This document shows, piece by piece, positions 53,168-61,947 of a DNA stretch of 64,000 nt (positions are counted from its first letter, which is position 1; every line of letters starts with the position of its first letter). Origin of the DNA: Anaerolineaceae bacterium UBA5404 (GTDB taxonomy: Bacteria; Chloroflexota; Anaerolineae; Anaerolineales; Anaerolineaceae); assembly GCA_002409625.1 (NCBI GenBank), contig DHNY01000012.1, forward strand, positions 93,759 to 157,758, given 5' to 3'. The notes below the pieces were generated by a model. That model was not told the DNA's origin. It did no database searches and saw nothing but the letters and a program-made list of their open reading frames with translations. The position numbers and the translations under genes were made by a program.

Positions 53168-54937
53168 TTAGATTTGTTCGAGTTTGTCCACCAAGCCAGC
53201 GATGACGTCAAAGCCACCTTGCCAGAATTCAGCGGTGGTAACGTCCATGCCAGCCTCGTTGAGCAGGTCGATGGGCGCAATGGAACCGCCCGCGGACAAG
53301 ATGCGCATGTACTTGGGCTTGAAGCTTTCGCCTTCTTCCTGGTAGCGCTTATAGAGCGCAAACACCAAAAGCTGGCCAAAGGCGTAGGCATAAACATAGA
53401 AGGGTGTTCCATAAATGTGCGGAATGGAAACCCACTCATATTTGAATTCATCAGAAACTTCAACCGCGTCGCCAAATTCTTCCTTTAGGTTTGCCAGGTA
53501 GGCTTCGCTGAGCTCATCCACAGAAGCGTCATTGATAATCATCTCATGAGCTTCTTTTTCGAAAATGGCAAAGTAGATTTGGCGAATGATGGTTGCAAAA
53601 GCGTCATCGAGCTGGGCAAAAAGGATATCCTGGCGCACAGCTTCATCGGTTTCGCGCTCCAGCATCAGGTCAGTGAGCATCATTTCGCCAAAGGTTGAGG
53701 CGGTTTCTGCAAGTGGTAAACAAGCGTGTTGGGTAAAGATACTGTGTTCATCTGCCATCAAGGAGTGAATGGCGTGTCCAAGCTCATGTGCCATGGTACC
53801 AACATCATCGGCTTTACCCTGATAGTTGAGCATGACCCAAGGCGAAAGCTCAGGGCCCAAGGTAGAGCAGAACGCGCCGCCCATTTTACCTTTGCGCACT
53901 TCGCTGTCAACATGACCCTGGTCGAAGACCTTGCGGGCGAGCTCTGCAAATTTGGGATCAAACCGTTCAAAAGATTCAAAGGTCATTGCAGTAGCTTCAT
54001 CATAGCTAAAGCGCTTGTCCAATTCAGAGACAGGCGCATAAACATCGTATCGGCGCAGTTTTTCCATGCCAATTTTCTGGGCTTTAAGGCGGAAAAAGCG
54101 ATGGAAGATGCCAATATTCTTGCGTGAAACCTCCATCAAAGTCTCAATAACTTCGTCTGGCAGGTCATTGACTGTGTTTCGCACCGAAATTGGGCTTTTA
54201 TACTTGCGCATGTTGACATTTTCGTTCTTCCAGTCGCGAGCGATGTTTTGGTAAATTTGACCCAGGATAGGCGCGTCTTCACCATAAACGCGATAAAGCT
54301 CCTGGTAAGCACGGGCACGCAGGTCTGGGTCAGCCGAGCGAACATGGCTCATCAGCTCGCCACGGGTCATTTCTTTCACTTCGCCATCAATTTCGAGCTT
54401 GAAGACATATCGGTTGGTGATGGAATCATAAAGCATTTCAAGCGCGTTTGAGCCGGTAACATCTTTGATGTTGATGATTTTTTCTTCAGCTTCAGTAAGC
54501 GTGTAAGGCTTAAAGTTGCGCATTTGCACCAGCCAATAGCGATAATCACCGCTGGCGTCCAAAAGGCGTTGGGCGTTGGCATCATCGAGAGCTTTCCACC
54601 ACAAGCTAAAGAAAAGCGTGCGGTTGCCCATTTCAGCAGCGAACTGCTGGAAGCGCGCCATGGCAATTTGGGCTTTTTGGTCTTGGGTATCGGCAGCAAA
54701 AGAGAGGCTGGCAAAGCCATAAACACGGTATGCCAATGTGGTGTAAGCCTCTTGCATTTTGATCAGCTCAAGGAATTTTTCGGCGCTGATATCAGGCTGA
54801 AGCACGTCACGCTGAGCTTCAAAAGCGCTTACCATGGCTTCAAGGTCAGCATAAGCCTGGTTCATCTTGGGATCTTCAAAGCTATCAAAGAGTTCTTTTA
54901 GACTCCAGGGAGATTGTGTGTAAGTTTTTTCGGTCAT
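53168..54937 (-). CDS. pepF: Oligoendopeptidase F (M3 family metallopeptidase)
   Basis: A 589-residue M3B peptidase. The zinc site is HELGH (His384, Glu385, His388) with the third ligand Glu411 in LAETASTFGEMML. The C-terminal region has PHIYGTPFYVYAYAFGQLLVFALY, typical of PepF. It degrades peptides of about 7-17 residues in the cytoplasm. No signal peptide is seen. It stands alone with a terminator downstream. Confidence 0.95.
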   Translation of the reverse strand: MTEKTYTQSPWSLKELFDSFEDPKMNQAYADLEAMVSAFEAQRDVLQPDISAEKFLELIKMQEAYTTLAYRVYGFASLSFAADTQDQKAQIAMARFQQFAAEMGNRTLFFSLWWKALDDANAQRLLDASGDYRYWLVQMRNFKPYTLTEAEEKIINIKDVTGSNALEMLYDSITNRYVFKLEIDGEVKEMTRGELMSHVRSADPDLRARAYQELYRVYGEDAPILGQIYQNIARDWKNENVNMRKYKSPISVRNTVNDLPDEVIETLMEVSRKNIGIFHRFFRLKAQKIGMEKLRRYDVYAPVSELDKRFSYDEATAMTFESFERFDPKFAELARKVFDQGHVDSEVRKGKMGGAFCSTLGPELSPWVMLNYQGKADDVGTMAHELGHAIHSLMADEHSIFTQHACLPLAETASTFGEMMLTDLMLERETDEAVRQDILFAQLDDAFATIIRQIYFAIFEKEAHEMIINDASVDELSEAYLANLKEEFGDAVEVSDEFKYEWVSIPHIYGTPFYVYAYAFGQLLVFALYKRYQEEGESFKPKYMRILSAGGSIAPIDLLNEAGMDVTTAEFWQGGFDVIAGLVDKLEQI

Positions 54938-55296
54938 AATGTCCTTTCTGATTTGGTTGTTTCTTGTCGTTGAGTATACATCAGACTTTGAGGGATTGTC
55001 TATTCTTCATGATATTTTATTTATTGTGTAACATTTTTCAAGCCAAATTGTTTGCTGGATTTGTCGAACAGTAATTTATTGATTAAAAACGGCAACAATC
55101 GGGGAAATTATATAGGTTTTTGTTCGATTCATTTTGTCCTCTCCTTGATTTGATCAACACGATGATACAACAGCTTTTCTTCAAAACCTTTCGTTAAACC
55201 AGCTAGAACAAAGAACACCTTCAAGAGATCTCATCATTTGGTTTATAATGAAACTGCTTTTAAGTCATCTAAAATGAGTGGCATGGATTAAAAACA
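54938..55296 (+). other. Intergenic region with a likely promoter for the methyltransferase
   Basis: 359 AT-rich bases separate the divergent pepF and methyltransferase genes. A perfect TATAAT occurs at 55244-55249, 48 bases before the plus-strand start, without a clear -35. No RNA gene or conserved repeat was recognised. Confidence 0.5.
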
Positions 55297-56130
55297 ATGA
55301 GAAAAAGATTAAGTTTATCCCTAAAAAAAATTCACAACATCACAGATGTGATGGTAGGTAAAGTGTTAGGTGGAAAATCTTTAGGACAGCTTTCTGCGGC
55401 ATGTGCTAAAAAAATGCCCATTCATGAGAATATCGATTCCTTTGCTTACGCCAAGAAAAGCCACTTTCAACATTTTGAGATACCAAAAGTTCACGCCAAC
55501 CAAACCTTAAAAACTGCCGACATGAAGGTTTATCAGGATGCATTTATCTTTACTTACATCAAGCAAAACATTAAACCCGGCGCCAAACTCCTGGAAATTG
55601 GAGGAGGACAATCGCGTGTCATTCAACTGCTGTACGACAGCTATGAGATTTGGAATCTGGACAAACTTGAGGGGTCTGGTTTTGGACCTAAGCACCCTTA
55701 TGACCCACATGGTCATGTTTTGGTACAAGATTACATTGGTGCCTTTAACCAAGAATTAGAAGACCATTCCTTTGATTTCATTTACAGTATTTCAACCATT
55801 GAACATTTTCCTCATGATGAAGAAACCTTGGATAATTGCATAGCTGATATCAATCGATTATTGGCACCAGGCGGGCGTTCTTTACATTGTGTGGACGCGT
55901 TGCTAAAACCAGGCATGCTCGAAGTACACCCTCTTTTACCCAAAGTGCTTAAAGAAAACAAAACTGCCAGAACAATTCTAGACTACGACACCATGGCTAA
56001 TGACGATGATCTGTGGAGTTTGCCTTTTTATGCTTACTACACCCGTTACTTCCACCTCACGAAGAAACGCTTAAAGCCATTTGGCAAGCCTATTACGATT
56101 AATATCTATTGGGAGCAAAATAATCAGTAA
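55297..56130 (+). CDS. Class I SAM-dependent methyltransferase
   Basis: A 277-residue protein. The SAM-binding motif I is KLLEIGGGQSRVIQLL (about 100-115). An acidic residue ending the second strand (WNLDKLEG), DFIYSISTIEHFPHDE and INRLLAPGGRSLH follow, as in Methyltransf_11-type domains. About 80 N-terminal residues are not part of the fold and are not recognised. No ribosome-binding site is evident before the ATG. The substrate is unknown; no glycosyltransferase or other biosynthetic genes are adjacent. Confidence 0.85.
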   Translation: MRKRLSLSLKKIHNITDVMVGKVLGGKSLGQLSAACAKKMPIHENIDSFAYAKKSHFQHFEIPKVHANQTLKTADMKVYQDAFIFTYIKQNIKPGAKLLEIGGGQSRVIQLLYDSYEIWNLDKLEGSGFGPKHPYDPHGHVLVQDYIGAFNQELEDHSFDFIYSISTIEHFPHDEETLDNCIADINRLLAPGGRSLHCVDALLKPGMLEVHPLLPKVLKENKTARTILDYDTMANDDDLWSLPFYAYYTRYFHLTKKRLKPFGKPITINIYWEQNNQ

Positions 56131-56166
56131 TTACTAAAACTGGCGACTGTCTTCATAATATGTTAA

Positions 56167-56200
56167 AGAAAAAACCGGCTACTTGTGGTAACCGGCTTTT
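56167..56200 (+). terminator. Terminator after the methyltransferase gene
   Basis: The sequence CCGGCTAC-TTGTG-GTAACCGG forms a stem with one C-A mismatch, flanked by A and T runs, and is followed by CTTTTTCTTTT. It lies about 40 bases after the gene. Confidence 0.8.
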
Positions 56201-56235
56201 TCTTTTAACTTTGGACCAAAGCTAATCTAAGCGCA

Positions 56236-56702
56236 TCAAGACGGTCTCTTGCTGGACGTGCTGAGAACACTCAGCAGAACAATGGCGATGCCTACGAAAC
56301 TTAGATAATAGCCAAAAGCAGGCCCTACCTGATAGTTTATTTCCTGCAAGACATTTACTTTGGCATAGTAACTCTTCATCAGAAACAGACCGGCGAAAAA
56401 GCCCGCTGCGCTCAACAAGCTTAATATAATGATCGGTGTTGTTCGATAATCCGCCCCAACGTAAGTCCGCATTGAAGTCAGGCTTAGAATAAGCACAATC
56501 AACATAAAGAGTGCCCCAAAATGATAGCAATTCCACTGTATATTAACGCGCCACCTTCAAGGAAGCTCGTTTTAACCACTTCTATTGCGGGAAATTGACT
56601 TGACCCTCCAAGGCTGGTCGTTGCGACCCAAGGTAGGAAGAGCGCACCAATAGCCAACAAAGCACCTAAAGTTACAAAAATCCATTTGCTTGATTTTTCC
56701 AT
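56236..56702 (-). pseudogene. LPW-type four-helix membrane protein, split by a -1 frameshift
   Basis: Two frames together give one membrane protein. The first (56702-56499) starts MEKSSKWIFVTLGALLAIGA with LFLPWVATTS, like the proteins at 56893 and 57820, and ends IIILG-type (IAIILG) before reading HSLC-stop. The second frame continues with GALFMLIVLILSL and supplies the last three helices, ending at 56236. The switch point is TTTTGGGG (56514-56521 on the opposite strand), which reads T TTG GGG in the first frame. This could be a one-base deletion in a homopolymer, a sequencing error, or programmed -1 slippage. Confidence 0.75.
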
Positions 56703-56776
56703 AATAATCTCCTTTTGCTTAATAGTAGCGAAAGTGACCTCGGTTATCTAGAAAAATAATGATACAAGCTCTAGTG

Positions 56777-56798
56777 TTTTACAAAGATTTTACAAAAC
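56777..56798 (+). promoter_or_regulatory. Second 11-bp tandem repeat similar to the pstS Pho box
   Basis: TTTTACAAAGA and TTTTACAAAAC lie head to tail, matching the pstS unit CTTTACAAAAC at 8 and 10 of 11 positions. It is 75-96 bases upstream of the frameshifted membrane protein gene but points the opposite way, and it overlaps the edge of a terminator. It could also be chance in AT-rich DNA. Confidence 0.3.
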
Positions 56799-56827
56799 GC
56801 CCCGCACTTTATCGTTTGGGGCGTTTT
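56794..56827. terminator. Bidirectional terminator between two LPW-type genes
   Basis: The stem AAAACGCCCC/GGGGCGTTTT with a 14-base loop is followed by TTCTGTTTT on the plus strand and by GTAAAATC on the minus strand. It ends the 56893-57783 gene. Confidence 0.85.
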
Positions 56828-56892
56828 TTCTGTTTTATTCAAGACGATTGACAAAAGTTTGTCTAAATCATTGCCTTTTTTGATGAATTAGG

Positions 56893-57783
56893 TCAATTTT
56901 CCGGAGGTGGGTTCTTTCGCCAGCCCTGTAAAGGACCTTGGTTCGCATCGCTTGATGGCTGTTGAGGTTGTTGCGGCGGTTGCCACTGAGATGGCTGCTC
57001 AGGCTGTTGCCATTGACCTGGTTGTTGGGGCTGCTGCCATTGTGGTGGCTGTTGAGGTTGTTGCCACGGTTGTTGAGATTGCTGAGGCGCCTGCCATTGT
57101 TGGGGTTGTTGCGGATAGGGTTGATTAGGGTAGCCAGGCACAAAACCTTGCTGACAGCTGGTTGACCTTTGCATCCCTGTCTCCTTCTCATTACTGAACC
57201 ATGCCATAATGCCGGCAATGAGAATAACAATCAAAGCCGCAATAGTCGCGTAGACGCCTATGCCCATTCTATACTTGGGCATAATGTCGCCTAGACCCAA
57301 TAAAGACCCAATAGATCCCGCCAGTCTATCAATATTTGCAAGGACTGAGTAGGTTTTTATTTTGGATCCCAAAAAAAGTCCAAGCCCGATTGTCATCAAA
57401 ACGATAACTATCCCATAACTTTTCGATGTGCTTGAAAAGCTTAACAAGCTTAACAAGATGACCACCACACCAAACACTGGGAAGAGAAAGAGTGTCCAAT
57501 CAGAGAATATTTTGTTAATAGAGCTAAAGATGCCAGAGTACATACCCGCACCTGCACCAAAATACTCTTCCAAGGTCGATTTAATAAAGGCCTCATAGTT
57601 TGATGTGTTGTAATCAGAAAAGCCTAAGCCGGTTGCTCCCATTCCTTGCGGACGACCTGTTGCGATGCCCAGACCAGTGTTACCAAGCTTTACATCTCCC
57701 ACCGACCCAGCGCCCCAAGGTAAAAAGAAAGCAAGAATCAAAACGATAGCGCCAATTATGGCGATAATTTTTGAAAACTTCAT
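56893..57783 (-). CDS. LPW-type membrane protein with Gln/Pro/Trp-rich tail, copy A
   Basis: A 296-residue protein. It begins MKFSKIIAIIGAIVLILAFFLPWGAG; about four membrane helices fill residues 1-200. The C-terminal 90 residues are cytoplasmic by prediction and made of QQPQQW-type repeats (QPPQQPQQPWQQPQQPPQWQ style). AGGAGGT precedes the ATG. The DNA of the tail is almost identical to that of the neighbouring copy B, while the membrane parts differ. No family was recognised. Confidence 0.8.
   Translation of the reverse strand: MKFSKIIAIIGAIVLILAFFLPWGAGSVGDVKLGNTGLGIATGRPQGMGATGLGFSDYNTSNYEAFIKSTLEEYFGAGAGMYSGIFSSINKIFSDWTLFLFPVFGVVVILLSLLSFSSTSKSYGIVIVLMTIGLGLFLGSKIKTYSVLANIDRLAGSIGSLLGLGDIMPKYRMGIGVYATIAALIVILIAGIMAWFSNEKETGMQRSTSCQQGFVPGYPNQPYPQQPQQWQAPQQSQQPWQQPQQPPQWQQPQQPGQWQQPEQPSQWQPPQQPQQPSSDANQGPLQGWRKNPPPEN
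56966..57080 (-). repeat. Gln/Pro/Trp-coding repeat block, copy A
   Basis: This 115-bp block matches 57833-57947 with three mismatches as read by eye. It encodes the disordered tail of the upstream gene. Internally it is built of short QQPQQW and QQPPQW units. Confidence 0.85.
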
Positions 57784-57819
57784 ATCACCTCCTGCATCTA
57801 TCCTTTTTCAAGGAGCTTT

Positions 57820-58584
57820 TTATTCTTGCCCGGGTTGTTGCGGCGGTTGCCACTGAGGTGGCTGCTCAGGTTGTTGCCATTGACCTGGTTGTTGGGGCTG
57901 CTGCCATTGTGGTGGCTGTTGAGGTTGTTGCCACGGTTGTTGAGGTTGTTGCGGCGGTTGCCATTGCGGTGGTTGCTGAGGTTGTTGCCATTGACCTGGT
58001 TGTTGTGGCGGTTGCTGAGGTTGCTGCCATTGACCTGGTTGTTGGGGCTGCTGCCATTGCCGTGGTTGTTGGGGTTGTTGCCATCCGGTTGTCCCACCGG
58101 TAAAAGTCGCGCCTTGAGCTCCTTGCATTGCCCAAAAACCCGCGCCAGCAATAAGCAATGCGCCAATCAGGGTAAAAAAGAACCCAATACCCGTGTTTAT
58201 CTTTATGCCCCATTCCCTGAACTCACCGATGCCTGAAGCAGCTGATTTCATTAATATAGCTACCAAAATTGAAAGGAATGCTGCTACACCACCAGCAATT
58301 AACACATAAAGGGCTTCCTGCTTTGAGGGATGGCGTTCGCGTAGCTTCATAAAAGAAAAAACAATTGTAGCGATTAAGATAAGGATAAGCGCAAGCACTG
58401 AAATGCCTATCAAAAAGCCACCAAAGCTTTCTCCGAAACTTCCTAACAATTTGAATCCTGAAACTGATTCTTTTTCAGTGAACCCAAAAAGTGAAACTTT
58501 CACGGTCAGCCAAGGTAATATCAGCCCAAGAAGAATCAGTACTGCACCACCGGTTGATAAAAGATATGTTTTTGATCTATCCAT
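57820..58584 (-). CDS. LPW-type membrane protein with Gln/Pro/Trp-rich tail, copy B
   Basis: A 254-residue protein. It begins MDRSKTYLLSTGGAVLILLG with LILPWLTVKVS, and has four predicted membrane helices up to about residue 155. The last 90 residues consist of QQPQQPGQWQ-type repeats without charged residues. GAGAGGA precedes the ATG. It is separated from copy A by 36 bases and probably forms an operon with it. Low-complexity tails of this kind can self-associate, but this is inference. Confidence 0.8.
   Translation of the reverse strand: MDRSKTYLLSTGGAVLILLGLILPWLTVKVSLFGFTEKESVSGFKLLGSFGESFGGFLIGISVLALILILIATIVFSFMKLRERHPSKQEALYVLIAGGVAAFLSILVAILMKSAASGIGEFREWGIKINTGIGFFFTLIGALLIAGAGFWAMQGAQGATFTGGTTGWQQPQQPRQWQQPQQPGQWQQPQQPPQQPGQWQQPQQPPQWQPPQQPQQPWQQPQQPPQWQQPQQPGQWQQPEQPPQWQPPQQPGQE
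57833..57947 (-). repeat. Gln/Pro/Trp-coding repeat block, copy B
   Basis: This block is the near-identical partner of 56966-57080. Related but more divergent units continue to about 58080 in the same gene. Confidence 0.85.
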
Positions 58585-58713
58585 AGTTTCCTCTCTATCT
58601 TGTTTGATTAATTTTTTAATGTGTGTTTATGTAAAATGGTATCTGGTTGCCTAATATTAGCACTAACTTAGCTGTTTATTTTATCCAAGCCTCTACTTAG
58701 CCCTTGTGTTCTT

Positions 58714-59817
58714 TTATTCATCACTTTCCATTTCGTCGCGATATTTCTTGCGTATTTCATCAATTTTGCGATGGGACTGACTGGCTTCGTCCCAATAATG
58801 CCAGAGCATCCAGCCATTGGCTGGACGTCCCAAAATTTCTCGCGCCAGAGTATGAATCGAACCACGCTGCGAGCCCACCACCAAAGCGCCATCAGCTTGA
58901 ACGGTTGCCCAAATCTGCTTTTCATCCCCCAAACTCAATTGGGTTCCAGGCCTGATGTAGCCTTGCTCAACCAGGGACCCAAATGGAATGCGTTTGCGTG
59001 ACCTGGGATTTGGCGTAATCAAAAGTGGTGCGTCAAATTCATATTGCACATTTTTGCTCAAGCGCTCGCGGGCATAATGCACATAACGCGCGTCGATCTC
59101 AATGCCAATATAGTGCCGGCTTAGCTTACGCGCCATCATCCCGGTGGTGCCTGTGCCAAAGAAAGGATCCAGCACAACATCACCCGGGTTTGTGCTTGCC
59201 ATTAAAATGCGATACAGCAAAGCTTCAGGTTTTTGGGTTGGATGCAGGCGTTTATCGTTTTCACGCAGGCGCTCTTTTCCTGTGCAGATGGGAATAAACC
59301 AATCCGAGCGCATCTGTAAGTCATCATTGAGCATTTTCATGGCTTGATAGTTGAAAGTGTAGCGCGCACCTTTTTCTTTTTGCGCCCAGATGAGCGTTTC
59401 GTGCGCGTTGGTAAAGCGCACCCCGCGGAAATTGGGCATGGGATTGCTCTTCACCCAGACCACATCGTTGAGGATCCAATAGCCCAGGTCTTGCAGAATG
59501 CTGCCCACACGGTAAATGTTTTGATAGGAACCGATAACCCAAAGCGTACCGGTAGGTTTAAGCACGCGGCGGCATGCGCTCAGCCAGGCTTCAGTAAATT
59601 CATCATAAGCTTTGAGGTTTTCGAACTTGTCCCAATCTTCGTCCACACCTTGCACGCGGCTGAGATTAGGGCGCAAAAGTTCGCCCTGAAGTTGCAGGTT
59701 GTACGGTGGGTCTGCGAAAATGAGGTCTACCGATTCGGCAGGTAAAGACTGGAGCACTTCGAGACAATCACCGTGGATGGTCTGATCGAGCCAATTGGCA
59801 AGAGGATGCTCGCTCAT
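58714..59817 (-). CDS. CcrM-like adenine-specific DNA methyltransferase (orphan)
   Basis: A 367-residue beta-class N6-adenine methyltransferase. The catalytic motif IV DPPYNL (36-41) precedes the SAM motif DPFFGTGTTG. PMPNFRGVRFTNAHETLIWA and HPTQKPEALLYRIL are typical of the HinfI/CcrM group. The C-terminal 90 residues resemble the extra CcrM domain: RIPFGSLVEQGYIRPGTQL, GSIHTLAREILGRPANGWMLW. CcrM and HinfI methylate GANTC, so this specificity is likely but not proven. No restriction endonuclease gene is adjacent. Confidence 0.9.
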   Translation of the reverse strand: MSEHPLANWLDQTIHGDCLEVLQSLPAESVDLIFADPPYNLQLQGELLRPNLSRVQGVDEDWDKFENLKAYDEFTEAWLSACRRVLKPTGTLWVIGSYQNIYRVGSILQDLGYWILNDVVWVKSNPMPNFRGVRFTNAHETLIWAQKEKGARYTFNYQAMKMLNDDLQMRSDWFIPICTGKERLRENDKRLHPTQKPEALLYRILMASTNPGDVVLDPFFGTGTTGMMARKLSRHYIGIEIDARYVHYARERLSKNVQYEFDAPLLITPNPRSRKRIPFGSLVEQGYIRPGTQLSLGDEKQIWATVQADGALVVGSQRGSIHTLAREILGRPANGWMLWHYWDEASQSHRKIDEIRKKYRDEMESDE

Positions 59818-59915
59818 ACTCTAATTGTACTGGATTAAAGCCTCTTTTGGCGATTATTTTGAGATGCATTCTTGAAAATGGCTGGAAGAAAGCTATAATC
59901 CTTACAGAGGACACC

Positions 59916-60371
59916 ATGACATCTACAATCAACCCCGTTTGGCAAAATTTTAAGTACTACGAAGATATCAAACCGCGCTATAGCGACCTGGACACCCAAC
60001 TGCATGTCAACAACCTCGCCTTTCTTGAGATTGGCGAAGCGGTGCGCATCAATTACTATAAAGAAACCGGCATTTGGGATGGCGACATTCGCCCAGGCGG
60101 TTTTGGCATGATGATCGCTTCATTAAAAGTCGATTATCTCAATTCCATCGCGCACCAAGACATTGTGCGCGTTTGTGTTAAAACAACTCATATCGGCAAC
60201 AAAAGTATTTCTTTTGCCTTTGTGCTCAAAAACCCAGATAATGACATCATGTACGCGCGTGGCGAAGTGGTTGGCGTGTGTTATGACACAGCAGCCGGCA
60301 AAACCGTGCGTGTTCCCAAAGAATGGCGCCAAAAACTGGCAGCATACGAAAATAACGAGGACTTACTATGA
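59916..60371 (+). CDS. Acyl-CoA thioesterase, hotdog fold (4HBT family)
   Basis: A 151-residue single-hotdog protein. The active-site region is RYSDLDTQLHVNNLAFLEIGEA, with the Asp and His-Val-Asn typical of 4HBT thioesterases. The ATG at 59916 has AGAGGA upstream. Its TGA overlaps the ATG of the peptidase gene by four bases. The acyl-CoA substrate is unknown. Confidence 0.88.
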   Translation: MTSTINPVWQNFKYYEDIKPRYSDLDTQLHVNNLAFLEIGEAVRINYYKETGIWDGDIRPGGFGMMIASLKVDYLNSIAHQDIVRVCVKTTHIGNKSISFAFVLKNPDNDIMYARGEVVGVCYDTAAGKTVRVPKEWRQKLAAYENNEDLL

Positions 60372-61429
60372 CCCCAAAATCAACTTTACCCCCAATCGAT
60401 TATGACTATCTTGAAACACTTTTGGTTGACTTGCTCAACATTCCCAGCCCAACCGGCTACACTGATGCGGCAATCAGCTTTTTGGAAGACGCCTTAAAAG
60501 CTTTTCCAGAAGTTAAAGCCGAACGCACTAAAAAAGGCTGTTTACTGGTGACTGTGCCCGGTGAACATTCCAGTGATGGCGTTAAGCGTGCTTTAACCGC
60601 GCATGTGGACACACTCGGTGCCATGGTTAAGGAGATCAAAAGCAATGGCAGACTTACCCTAACTGGTGTGGGCGGTTTTGCCTGGGGCAGTGTGGAAGCT
60701 GAAAACCTTTTGGTTCACACCCGCCACAAAGGCACCGTGCGTGGCAGCCTGTTGCCAAACAAAGCTTCTGTGCATGTTTACGACACCGTGCGCGACGACA
60801 AACGCAAAGCGGATAGCATGGAGGTGCGCCTCGATGTTCGTGTAAGCAACCCTCAAGAAGTGCGCGAACTGGGCATTGAAGTGGGCGATTTTGTCTCATT
60901 TGATCCACGCGTTGAACTTCACGACGGTTTTGTAAAAAGTCGCCACCTTGACGATAAAGCTGCTGTTGCCATCATTATGACGGTCATCAAAGCTTTCCAT
61001 GATGCCAAACAAAAACCCGCCCAAGACTTTTGTGTGCTCTTTAGCAACTATGAAGAAGTGGGCATGGGTGGTCGCAGCGATTTTCCCACAAGCCTTGAAG
61101 AATTTATCGCCATCGACATGGCAGCGATTGGTGATGGACAAGCCTCAGACGAGTTCCATGCCTCAATTTGTGTAAAAGATGGCGGCTTTCCCTATCATCA
61201 CGCCTTTTCAAACAAGCTCCGGGATATTGCCACGGCGAATGACATCCCTCACAAAGTTGATATTTACGTCAACTATGGCTCAGACGCTTCTGCCTACTGG
61301 TCCGCGGGCGGTTCAGCCGCGGTTGCATTGATTGGTCCGGGCGTAGATAGCTCGCATCATTATGAACGCACGCATAAGGATGCCTTAATCGCTACAAGCA
61401 ACTGGCTTTTGGCATACTTAGGAAGTTAA
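60368..61429 (+). CDS. M42 family metallopeptidase
   Basis: A 353-residue M42 (glutamyl aminopeptidase/endoglucanase-M type) enzyme. Metal ligands are visible in LTAHVDTLGAM, SRHLDDKAAVAI and FSNYEEVGMGG, and near the end VDSSHHYERTH. Such enzymes form large tetrahedral aminopeptidase particles in the cytoplasm. The gene overlaps the thioesterase gene by four bases, so they are co-translated; a shared pathway is not evident. Confidence 0.92.
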   Translation: MTPKSTLPPIDYDYLETLLVDLLNIPSPTGYTDAAISFLEDALKAFPEVKAERTKKGCLLVTVPGEHSSDGVKRALTAHVDTLGAMVKEIKSNGRLTLTGVGGFAWGSVEAENLLVHTRHKGTVRGSLLPNKASVHVYDTVRDDKRKADSMEVRLDVRVSNPQEVRELGIEVGDFVSFDPRVELHDGFVKSRHLDDKAAVAIIMTVIKAFHDAKQKPAQDFCVLFSNYEEVGMGGRSDFPTSLEEFIAIDMAAIGDGQASDEFHASICVKDGGFPYHHAFSNKLRDIATANDIPHKVDIYVNYGSDASAYWSAGGSAAVALIGPGVDSSHHYERTHKDALIATSNWLLAYLGS

Positions 61430-61582
61430 TAAACGCCATTTTAGCGATTTTTTAGTGAATTTAGCGAATTTGGCAAAGAATGTGAAACCTTTTACATCTT
61501 TTAGGGTTTTAAAGGATGCTTCTCATAAAATTATTGAGAGCTTAAACATAAACCATTTTTAACAAAACAAAGGAGAAATAAA

Positions 61583-61840
61583 ATGGCTTTTTACGAAGGA
61601 ATGAACTGGTTGTGGGCAATCTTGGTCGGTGCCGTGATTGGCATCATCGCTGATATGATCGTCCCCGGTGTCAAAATTGGTTTTCTAGGCGCTATTATCA
61701 CAGGTATTCTTGGTGGATTCCTGGGTGGCTGGATTGCTGTACTGCTCAAAATTGGTGGTGGATTAATCATCCAATTGCTCTTCGCCCTCCTGGGTGCAGT
61801 GATTATCCTGCTCATCTGGCGCGCGTTAAAACGAAGTTAG
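61583..61840 (+). CDS. GlsB/YeaQ/YmgE family stress-response membrane protein
   Basis: An 85-residue protein with three membrane helices, rich in Gly (ILVGAVIGIIADMIVPGVKIGFLGAIITGILGG type pattern). It matches the transglycosylase-associated / GlsB family in size and pattern. AAGGAG precedes the ATG and a terminator follows. In other bacteria members respond to envelope or acid stress. Confidence 0.87.
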   Translation: MAFYEGMNWLWAILVGAVIGIIADMIVPGVKIGFLGAIITGILGGFLGGWIAVLLKIGGGLIIQLLFALLGAVIILLIWRALKRS

Positions 61841-61862
61841 CTTAGCAACTGAATATCAGATT

Positions 61863-61888
61863 AAACGTGCCCCAAACAGGGCACGTTT
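61863..61888 (+). terminator. Rho-independent terminator after the GlsB-like gene
   Basis: The perfect stem AAACGTGCCC/GGGCACGTTT with a 6-base loop is followed by TTTTTATT. Confidence 0.95.
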
Positions 61889-61947
61889 TTTTATTCCTTG
61901 ACACATTTTTGTGATATCTTTCTTTAATAATTTCAAAGGAGGATTTC

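Noticed and set aside
56907..58236. Long Ala/Val- or Leu-rich plus-strand frames opposite the Gln/Pro/Trp tails.
   Set aside because: They are the reverse complement of the repeats, which by chance lack stops. The minus-strand genes have ribosome-binding sites and membrane domains.
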